DNA of 28,553 nt from the NCBI GenBank assembly GCA_000402515.1, contig AQRL01000034.1, positions 22,327 to 50,879 on the forward strand, written 5' to 3'. This stretch comes from Nanoarchaeota archaeon SCGC AAA011-G17 (GTDB taxonomy: Archaea > Nanobdellota > Nanobdellia > SCGC-AAA011-G17). The notes under the pieces are model-generated. The model saw only the letters and a program-made list of their open reading frames with translations, was not told the origin of the DNA and did no database searches. Both the position numbers and the translations under genes were made by a program. Shown in pieces: positions 23,184-28,553 of the stretch (its first letter is position 1; each line of letters starts with the position of its first letter).

Positions 23184-23195
23184 ATTTATATAATT
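23184..23195 (-). promoter_or_regulatory. Box A of the restriction-modification cassette
   Basis: Read on the minus strand, ATTATATAAATA is followed by AAGGGGGGATT and the ATG at 23172. A single promoter seems to serve all three cassette genes. Confidence 0.45.
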
Positions 23196-23225
23196 TGGTA
23201 ATTATTAAAGTTTATTAATTTTCTG

Positions 23226-24743
23226 TTACTCTGCGAACATTCCGTGCTGCTTTTTGAAGATTCTGAAGACAACATAGGCAAGTTTTGATGCTTGTTTTTT
23301 TGCCTCTTCTATTGTCTCCCTTACTACAAAGGGCTCTGCTTTCTTAGCTGTTTTTTTTGGAACTAATTCCTTGAAGGCTGAATATAAAGAAGAAAAGGGA
23401 TTTGGCGATTCTGGTATGGCCTGTTTACTTACTGTTTTTTTTAATTCTTTTATCTGGTCCTGAATTTTTTTTCTCATGGCAGGATCTTTTGTTTCATTTA
23501 TTATTGATTCAAGAAAAGTCATTTTTTTGAATGGGTCTCCTTCATCTGGCTCTTCTTTTGTGTATTTATCAATCTCATCCTGCAGTTCTTTTAAGGTTTC
23601 ATCACTTACCCCTTCAACTATATCTTTTACTAATTCAAGACCTTCATAAACTTCCTGATGTTCAACCTCGTTTGCCTGCTCTTCTGTCAATGCAAAAGCC
23701 CTGAATACCATATCAACTCTTCCACCCTGTGCATATTTATTCCCCTCTCGTGTCTGGCCAACCAAATGGGGGAAGGTCCTGAAGTCAAACTCTACTTCAA
23801 TACAGGCGTATATTTTTTTGTCCAGTTTTACATCCTTGAATTTTTCTTCATCAGGCTTCTGCTCTTTCTTTGCAAAGAGATTTGTGCTGATCTGGAGATT
23901 ATTAAAGATTGAAACAATATCAGGAGAATTAAATTCAAATGTTTTTAATTTCTGTGAGGCTATGATATAGGGCTTTGCCCAAAGAGCATATAATTTCAGA
24001 GAGCTTATCTGTGATTTTAGATAGAGTTTTTCTATTTTATATCTTCTTGTCAATTCTATTTCAGACATTTTTTCCCATTTCAGATATTCCTGAATTCTCG
24101 GGCCTAATATTCTTTTTACTCTTTCATTTAAATCCATTTTTTCAATATCTTTTTCTGAATCTATTGAAAGGAATGCATCCCTCAAGGTAACAAAACTTAA
24201 CTGCTGAGCCATTGAGTGTATTGCTCCTCTGCCTCTTTGCATATCTACTCTGTCAAGCCAGATCTGCTTTAAGCCAAGGCGTGCATCTTTTCTCACCTGC
24301 ACATCTTTTGAATGCATATTCCTGTAGAATTCCAATCTTATTTCAAATTCTTTTAAATCATAAAGAATGTTCATAACAGAGCGGACAACTGTATTGATCA
24401 TTCCAATAAGCTTTATTGCCCTGTCCTGCATTATTGAGGCTTTTGTACCATATTCGCTAAAAAAACTAGAGCCAACACTTGCCTCAAAATCCTCTGCTGT
24501 TTTTGAGACCTGAAAGCCTAAACCTCCTGGCTTGTCTCTCATAAAATCCAGAATCCAGAAATAAACAGGCTCAATCCCCTCTCCAAAAGAGTCATATGCA
24601 AGAATTATTTCTTTGCCGCCGACCTCTTTACCCGAAGGGCTTATGGGGACTTGCACCTTTTTATATAATTTATCTGCATCTTCTTTGCTTAATCCCTTTC
24701 TTTCTGCTAATGATTTTACTGCTTTTTCAACAATAGATGACAT
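23226..24743 (-). CDS. Unknown 505-residue protein
   Basis: I do not recognise a family. The protein has no signal peptide or membrane span. The N-terminal part contains VEKAVKSLAERKGLSKEDAD, then PSGKEVGGKEIILAYDSFGE and YFWILDFM; the middle is helical and basic; KIYACIEVEFDFRTFPHLVG near residues 310-330 looks like a strand-rich core. The C-terminal third is charged with coiled-coil-like segments (ETLKELQDEIDKYTKEEPDE). Ribosome site AGAGG precedes the ATG at 24743. It is divergent from the small gene at 24803, sharing its promoter region. The size and clean boundaries make it a real gene; the function is unknown. Confidence 0.8.
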   Translation of the reverse strand: MSSIVEKAVKSLAERKGLSKEDADKLYKKVQVPISPSGKEVGGKEIILAYDSFGEGIEPVYFWILDFMRDKPGGLGFQVSKTAEDFEASVGSSFFSEYGTKASIMQDRAIKLIGMINTVVRSVMNILYDLKEFEIRLEFYRNMHSKDVQVRKDARLGLKQIWLDRVDMQRGRGAIHSMAQQLSFVTLRDAFLSIDSEKDIEKMDLNERVKRILGPRIQEYLKWEKMSEIELTRRYKIEKLYLKSQISSLKLYALWAKPYIIASQKLKTFEFNSPDIVSIFNNLQISTNLFAKKEQKPDEEKFKDVKLDKKIYACIEVEFDFRTFPHLVGQTREGNKYAQGGRVDMVFRAFALTEEQANEVEHQEVYEGLELVKDIVEGVSDETLKELQDEIDKYTKEEPDEGDPFKKMTFLESIINETKDPAMRKKIQDQIKELKKTVSKQAIPESPNPFSSLYSAFKELVPKKTAKKAEPFVVRETIEEAKKQASKLAYVVFRIFKKQHGMFAE

Positions 24744-24764
24744 GATTAACCTCTTTTAACAAAA

Positions 24765-24782
24765 AATATATAAGGAAAGAAG
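24765..24782. promoter_or_regulatory. Divergent promoter element ATATATAAGGAAAGAA
   Basis: The box A AATATATAA lies about 30 bases before the ATG at 24803 and next to the start of the minus-strand gene at 24743. The 16 bases ATATATAAGGAAAGAA are identical to the element near 3020. Confidence 0.45.
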
Positions 24783-24802
24783 TTATTAAACATTTCGGTA
24801 AA

Positions 24803-25081
24803 ATGGGGTTTTTCAGCTGGTTATTCAGGAGAAAGAAAAAAGAGGAAGAGTCTGATTATGAAGAAGCAGAAATACCTCAACAGGAAATTAATCCTAAATT
24901 AGATTATGGTGGGGGATATATGCAACCGCAGCCAATGGCTCAGAATTATGATGACAATAAGGAGTTCAGGATTCTTAATGATAAACTGGATATTATTAAC
25001 AGCAAATTAGAAGTGATTAGCCAGAGACTGGCTAGCTTGGAGCAAAAAAGACCAAGAGAAGAAGTTATACAGAGATGGTAA
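24803..25081 (+). CDS. Small protein with amphipathic N-terminus and coiled coil
   Basis: The family is not recognised. It opens with MGFFSWLFRRKKKEEE, an aromatic then basic amphipathic stretch that could sit on the membrane surface; a Pro/Gln/Gly-rich linker follows (GGGYMQPQPMAQNYD), and the last 40 residues form a leucine/isoleucine coiled coil (LNDKLDIINSKLEVISQRLA). It has a box A but no ribosome site. The stop overlaps the lspA start by seven bases (ATGGTAA), so translation of the two is coupled and a link to lipoprotein processing or the membrane is plausible. This is inferred from position and N-terminal composition only. Confidence 0.7.
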   Translation: MGFFSWLFRRKKKEEESDYEEAEIPQQEINPKLDYGGGYMQPQPMAQNYDDNKEFRILNDKLDIINSKLEVISQRLASLEQKRPREEVIQRW

Positions 25082-25449
25082 ACTGGAAGATTTTTTTGAT
25101 TGCTTTAGTTGTTTTGGTTCTGGACAGGATAACAAAATTAATATTTATTGATGATTCTGTCAAAAACTACGGGGCTGCTTTCAGCCTGTTTCAGGGCTTT
25201 AATATATTTTTTATTATTGTTGCAGCTTTTGTTGTCGGCCTGATAATTTACTATAATAATGTTAAGAGTTTTAATTTAGCACTTGGAATGGGATTTGTTT
25301 TGGGAGGGGCTTTGGGAAACATGATTGACAGAATTTTTTATCATGGTGTTATTGATTTCATAAGAATATGGATATTCCCTGTGTTTAACCTTGCTGATGT
25401 TTTTAATCTGGTTGGGGGGCTGATTCTAATCTGTTATCTATGGAAGTAG
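25075..25449 (+). CDS. lspA: Signal peptidase II (LspA) homologue
   Basis: LspA is the membrane aspartic protease that removes lipoprotein signal peptides. The 124 residues contain four hydrophobic segments and all conserved blocks: VLDRITKLIF, KNYGAAFSLFQG (N-x-G-A-A-F), [10 protein letters not shown] with catalytic Asp85, HGVIDFI, and FNLADVFNL with Asn105 and catalytic Asp108. It is shorter than the bacterial enzyme (about 160 residues), mostly by losing loops. LspA is standard in bacteria and not recognised in most archaea, so its presence here deserves attention. The stop is TAG. The gene is coupled to the small upstream gene. The segment 25303-25397 (Gly77 to Asp108 region) also appears inverted at the window's right end. 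Confidence 0.88.
   Translation: MVNWKIFLIALVVLVLDRITKLIFIDDSVKNYGAAFSLFQGFNIFFIIVAAFVVGLIIYYNNVKSFNLALGMGFVLGGALGNMIDRIFYHGVIDFIRIWIFPVFNLADVFNLVGGLILICYLWK
25303..25397 (+). repeat. Source arm of a 95-base inverted repeat (inside lspA)
   Basis: These 95 bases are exactly reverse-complementary to 28459-28553 at the end of the window. Here they sit naturally inside lspA, encoding its catalytic region, so this copy is the original. Confidence 0.95.
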
Positions 25450-25588
25450 GCTCTCTTTTAATATCTTTTGGATCAACTTTAATCTTCACTAGCATATAAT
25501 TAGGACAGTATTTATTATTCTCATCAACAATACAATCCTTACACTTGCTAATGTATAAATGCCCCTTACAAACAATTACTTCTTCCAT
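25403..25588 (-). CDS. Small Cys-rich protein, about 61 residues
   Basis: The ATG at 25588 is preferred; a GTG start at 25621 would add 11 residues. The peptide carries IVCKGHLYISKCKDCIVDE and KYCPNY, four Cys in a pattern that could bind one zinc ion. The last 47 bases overlap the end of lspA on the opposite strand. A/T elements near 25634-25641 and 25650-25660 could form its promoter. I do not recognise a family. The overlap and short length make this tentative, although the Cys arrangement and the non-random composition argue for coding. Confidence 0.5.
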   Translation of the reverse strand: MEEVIVCKGHLYISKCKDCIVDENNKYCPNYMLVKIKVDPKDIKREPTSIDNRLESAPQPD

Positions 25589-25681
25589 ACTAGCTAATAA
25601 TTGATTCAATTTGCTTCTCACTTATTTTTGATTTATATTGATATAATCTATGTATAAATCTTTTGGTTTAAAATCAGTTAT

Positions 25682-25691
25682 TTTTATATAG
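25682..25691 (+). promoter_or_regulatory. Box A of the PUA-PIN operon
   Basis: TTTTATATAG is centred about 25 bases before the ATG at 25712, the expected distance for a leaderless transcript. Confidence 0.5.
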
Positions 25692-25711
25692 CTATTTATC
25701 AGGTTATTTTT

Positions 25712-26143
25712 ATGGAAGTACTTAACAGAAAGGAAATTAAAAGGATTGAAGAGGTTATTAGAGAGCAGTTTGGTGTTGATTTTGAGTTTAAAGATATTGT
25801 CCTAAAAAACAAGGAAGACAAGCTCTTTTTATTAAGCAATGATTTCAAAAATGTCAGTGTGGAGAAGATAAGGGTTAATTCTTTGGGGTTATTTTTTGGC
25901 AGGATACAAGATGGGATGGTTAGATTAAGCATTGAGGGAAGCCAATTGGTTAAGGGAGATAAAAATGTTATTGAAATTAAGGATGAAGAGGTTAAGAAAT
26001 GGCTAATGGGAGAAGAATTGAAAACTGAGCAAGATTTAAAAGGTTTTGTGATTATTAAAAATAAAGAGGATTATTTAGGCTGCGGAGGGGTGAAAGAGGG
26101 AAGGATATTAAACTATGTTGCCAAGGATAGAAGGATAAAATGA
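25712..26143 (+). CDS. PUA-domain RNA-binding protein
   Basis: A 143-residue protein with an N-terminal alpha/beta part (VEKIRVNSLGLFFGRIQDGM, then VRLSIEGSQL near residues 70-79) and a C-terminal PUA-type tail, VIIKNKEDYLGCGGVKEGRI followed by LNYVAKDRRIK. This tail matches RNA-binding proteins that carry PUA domains in rRNA or tRNA modification, such as the C-terminus of NOL1/NOP2/sun methyltransferases, but no methyltransferase domain is present here. It probably binds structured RNA and helps another enzyme. It overlaps the PIN gene by four bases (ATGA at 26140-26143), so the two are coupled in translation and may act on the same RNA. Confidence 0.7.
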   Translation: MEVLNRKEIKRIEEVIREQFGVDFEFKDIVLKNKEDKLFLLSNDFKNVSVEKIRVNSLGLFFGRIQDGMVRLSIEGSQLVKGDKNVIEIKDEEVKKWLMGEELKTEQDLKGFVIIKNKEDYLGCGGVKEGRILNYVAKDRRIK

Positions 26144-26847
26144 GTGTTGAATTATTAGATTTAACTAGCTTAAAAGAAAAAAGTAGAAATCGCTTTGAAA
26201 TATTGAAAACAAATTTTGAAAAGAAAACAAATGGGGAGAAAGTCATCTGTGATACTAACATTTTTTTACCCCCTCTTTTTTATTTTGAAGATGACCTCGA
26301 CGGCTTGTTTGAAATTTTTTCTGACTCGAGTATAGATAAATATTTTTTTAGTGAAGTTTTTGAAGAAGTAAAATGTATTCAGAATTATAGATTAAAATTT
26401 GATTCCTATTTGGCTAATAAACCTAACATATTAATTCCCAAGGAGGTTTTAGAAGAGATAACTTACATAAAAAATAGGTGCAATAGGAATAAAAGAAAAA
26501 ATAAAAATAAAATTTATCTTAGAACAATGGCTGAATCAGATAATACAATTGTTTCTGAACTTGAAAAGATTATTGATATTATTAGTAGTAAGGGGAGAGT
26601 AATTTCTAATAATAACAAACAGGTAAAGGATATATTAAACAGTGGGCTAAAGGGAACCAAGTATAAAATAATTTCAGAAACAGATAAATCAGTGGTTGCG
26701 TATTTACATTCGGGATTTTGTGTCTTTTCTAATGACAAACATATACGTGATTTAGCAAAAATACTATATGAGAAAGGAATGGTTACATTAGCCCGTTCAA
26801 GAATAGGGTTTATTGATTTCCATCAAGAGAAGGTTTTATATTCTTAG
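26140..26847 (+). CDS. PIN-domain ribonuclease
   Basis: PIN domains are Mg-dependent single-strand ribonucleases. Acidic residues of the active site appear in order: VICDTNIFLP with Asp38, an intermediate Glu in the SEVFEEV region or near LEEITYI, IISETDKSVVAYL with Asp182, and VFSNDKHIRDLA with Asp199. The middle contains a basic loop (NRCNRNKRKNKNK, about residues 112-124) that could hold RNA. At 235 residues it is longer than toxin-type PIN proteins (about 130) because of the N-terminal and middle inserts. Translational coupling to the PUA gene favours a role in RNA processing over a toxin role. It ends with TAG and overlaps the convergent glycosylase gene by 38 bases. Confidence 0.8.
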   Translation: MSVELLDLTSLKEKSRNRFEILKTNFEKKTNGEKVICDTNIFLPPLFYFEDDLDGLFEIFSDSSIDKYFFSEVFEEVKCIQNYRLKFDSYLANKPNILIPKEVLEEITYIKNRCNRNKRKNKNKIYLRTMAESDNTIVSELEKIIDIISSKGRVISNNNKQVKDILNSGLKGTKYKIISETDKSVVAYLHSGFCVFSNDKHIRDLAKILYEKGMVTLARSRIGFIDFHQEKVLYS

Positions 26848-27448
26848 TGCATATATCTGTTAGTGGGCATGAATTGCACAATGGCTTAGTTCTGCAGTTT
26901 TCCTTTCCTAGTTTTACAAATAATGCATGATATTCATTGAATAATTTATGGTCTTTTTTCAGTGATTTGTGAAATAGTTTTTGAAACTCTTCGTAGCTTT
27001 TCTGCTTAAATCCAAATCTTTTCATAATTCTCTTTGTATATGCATCTATTACAAATACCGGCTGTTCATAGGCATATAGTAAAATTGAATCTGCTGTTTC
27101 AGGACCAATACCCCAAACATTAAGGAGATTTTCCCTTGTTAGTTCTTTTCCTGAATCTAGGAATTCAACCACCGCCTTTATTTTTTTTGCTTTCTGATTA
27201 TAATAGCCAGAGGACCTTATTAGCTCTGCCAGGTGCTTTTCAGGTATTTTTTTGAGCTCTATCGGGCTTATTAACCATACTAAGTTCAGTGTTTTTATTG
27301 TTTTTTCAACATTTGACCAGGAGGTATTTTGTGTCAGAATTGTCCCAAGGATTATTTCAAATTTCTTATTAGATGTTATAGTTGGCCACCAATTTTGCTC
27401 TCTAAACTTTTCAAATAACAATTTATATATTTTTTCTATCTTGTTCAT
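26810..27448 (-). CDS. MagIII/endonuclease III-like DNA glycosylase
   Basis: This is a base-excision repair glycosylase of the HhH-GPD superfamily, resembling the HP0602/MagIII (3-methyladenine) branch. Evidence: NWWPTITSNKKFEIILGTIL and LTQNTSWSNVEKT, the hairpin VWGIGPETADSILLYAYE (about residues 111-128), catalytic Asp135 in FVIDAYT, and an iron-sulfur cluster at C185, C191, C194 and C200. The lysine used by bifunctional endonuclease III in the hairpin (GxGxKTA) is replaced by Glu (GPETA), so it is probably a monofunctional glycosylase without lyase activity. A box A on the minus strand and the 212-residue length are normal. It is divergent from the M32 peptidase gene. Confidence 0.85.
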   Translation of the reverse strand: MNKIEKIYKLLFEKFREQNWWPTITSNKKFEIILGTILTQNTSWSNVEKTIKTLNLVWLISPIELKKIPEKHLAELIRSSGYYNQKAKKIKAVVEFLDSGKELTRENLLNVWGIGPETADSILLYAYEQPVFVIDAYTKRIMKRFGFKQKSYEEFQKLFHKSLKKDHKLFNEYHALFVKLGKENCRTKPLCNSCPLTDICTKNIKPSLDGNQ

Positions 27449-27482
27449 TATAAGAAAGTTTTATTAAGGATTTATAATTATT

Positions 27483-28458
27483 ATGTATATGAAAAAAGAG
27501 TTAGAATATATATATGATGCACAAAAAGAGATTTCTTTGTTAAAATATACTGATGCTTTATTGGGATGGGACCAGAGAGTCTGCATGCCGAATGATGGAG
27601 GGATTAGCAGGGCTGAGCAGAATGCTTTGATCTCTAAGGAGATTCATAAAAGAAATATTTCTGATAAGTTATTTAGTGAGACAAGAAGGCTAATGAAGAC
27701 AAATTTAATTGGCAAAGAGAAGGTTGTTGTTAACAGATTGTATAAGGATCTGGTTATTTCCAGAAAATTACCCTTGGATTTTGTGGAGGAATTGTCAAGA
27801 ACGACCAGCCTAGCCCACAATGTCTGGAGAGAAGCAAGGGAAAAAAATAATTTCAATTTATTCAAGCCGTATCTGAAAAAAATTGTTGAGCTGAAGAGAA
27901 AAGAAGCCAACTATTTATACCTTGGCGGGCATAGCTATAATGGCTTGTTTAATAATTATGAAGAAGGCATGACTGTAGAAAAAATAAGGCCTTTATTTGA
28001 TAAACTGAAATATGAGCTAATTAAATTATTAAAGGAAATTAAAGGTAGCAGGGATTATGATAAAAAGTTTGAATTTTTTAATGAATTTCCAAGAGAGGGA
28101 GAGAGAAGAATGGCTGAAGAGCTAAGAAAGAGTTTGGGATTGAAAGAAAATAACAGCAGGATGGATTTATCTGCTCATCCTTTTACTACTTCTATCGGCA
28201 TTAATGATACAAGAATTACCTACAGGTTTAAGGGGAATCCTATGGGCTCTTTCCTGAGTACTGCTCATGAGACAGGGCATGCTTTTTATGAGTTGAATTT
28301 TCCTAAAAAATATAAATATACAGCTGTTTATGATGGGGCATCTTTAGGATTGCATGAGTCACAATCCAGATTCTGGGAAAATATGATTTGCAGAAGCAAT
28401 CCTTTCTGGGAGTATTTTTATCCAAAGTATAAACAGGAGTTTAAACAACTAAAAAATG
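27483..28458 (+). CDS. M32 metallocarboxypeptidase, 3' end lost
   Basis: A carboxypeptidase Taq (peptidase family M32) that removes amino acids from peptide C-termini with a zinc ion. The N-terminal part shows [12 protein letters not shown] and [13 protein letters not shown], typical of the family. The region [20 protein letters not shown] precedes the zinc site HETGH (His262, Glu263, His266), and [11 protein letters not shown] supplies the third ligand Glu292. The natural protein is about 500 residues; only about 326 are encoded here. At 28459 the sequence passes into an inverted copy of lspA, and the frame then reads an unrelated peptide. The true C-terminal third is therefore missing from this window. 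Start ATG 27483 follows a box A at about 27469-27478; a second Met is at residue 3. Confidence 0.9.
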
Positions 28459-28553
28459 TCAGCAAGGTTAAACACAGGGAATATCCATATTCTTATGAAA
28501 TCAATAACACCATGATAAAAAATTCTGTCAATCATGTTTCCCAAAGCCCCTCC
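28459..28553 (-). repeat. Inverted 95-base copy of lspA, likely chimeric end
   Basis: These last 95 bases are an exact reverse complement of 25303-25397, and similarity stops at the junction (base 28458 does not match). The copy is inserted within the M32 peptidase frame. An unmutated copy of a coding segment about 3 kb away, inverted and cut by the contig end, is the signature of a fold-back chimera from amplification or assembly rather than of biology. Confidence 0.92.

Noticed and set aside
28459-28553. Novel C-terminal domain of the M32 peptidase
   Set aside because: The peptide comes from antisense reading of an exact inverted lspA copy, so it has no biological meaning.
1-28553. CRISPR array, rRNA or tRNA genes
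   Set aside because: No regularly spaced repeats of 20-40 bases, no rRNA-like stretch and no recognisable T-arm or anticodon arrangement were seen on either strand. Short RNAs could still be missed by eye.

Overview
The window looks like a piece of an AT-rich archaeal genome, most plausibly a small-genome DPANN archaeon of the Pacearchaeota/Woesearchaeota kind. The case rests on archaeal/eukaryotic-type ribosomal proteins eL33 and uL16 (L10e), a TrmB-family regulator, a PEP synthase carrying an intein, TATA-type box A elements about 25-30 bases before many starts (several genes look leaderless, others have GGTGA/GGAGG ribosome sites), and many short lineage-type proteins. The taxon is inferred; no rRNA or tRNA gene is visible. 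TAA, TGA and TAG are all used as ordinary stops.

Layout. 1-655: 3' part of an IS4-like transposase cut by the window edge. 804-1587: eL33-uL16 ribosomal operon. 1588-3245: unrecognised genes. 3331-7176: PEP synthase precursor, 765 extein residues interrupted by a 516-residue LAGLIDADG intein with a zinc ribbon. 7177-8312: a second, free-standing LAGLIDADG homing endonuclease, broken by one frameshift. 8424-8870: a helical unknown. 8989-11321: five unknown genes on the plus strand (two, then a terminator-like hairpin, then three), ending with a TraB/Tiki-like protein. 11313-14059: minus-strand group of HAD phosphatase, APH-type kinase, small unknown and MNT-HEPN nucleotidyltransferase. 14163-16286: TrmB regulator, GNAT acetyltransferase, metallophosphoesterase. 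16323-18877: coiled-coil protein translationally coupled to a large endonuclease IV-like TIM barrel with a long inserted coiled coil. 19025-20866: winged-helix regulator, a second small winged-helix-like gene interrupted by an amber codon, a TVP38/VTT membrane protein and an unknown. 20919-23172: a compact type II restriction-modification-repair cassette (NgoPII-like nuclease, HaeIII-like C5 methyltransferase, Vsr endonuclease), probably GGCC-specific. 23226-25588: a large unknown, a small membrane-proximal coiled-coil protein, a signal peptidase II (LspA) homologue and a small Cys-rich protein. 25712-26847: PUA and PIN domain proteins. 26810-27448: MagIII/endonuclease III-like glycosylase. 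27483-end: M32 carboxypeptidase.

The right end is abnormal: the last 95 bases (28459-28553) are an exact reverse complement of 25303-25397 inside lspA. The M32 gene is therefore broken at the end by an inverted copy of a stretch about 3 kb upstream, most likely an assembly or amplification fold-back chimera. The frameshift at 7777-7779 and the amber codon at 19498 should be read with sequence quality in mind.

Candidates for undescribed biology are the 8989-11321 unknown gene group, the endonuclease IV-like barrel with its coiled-coil partner, the amber-interrupted winged-helix gene, and LspA with its small partner in an archaeon.
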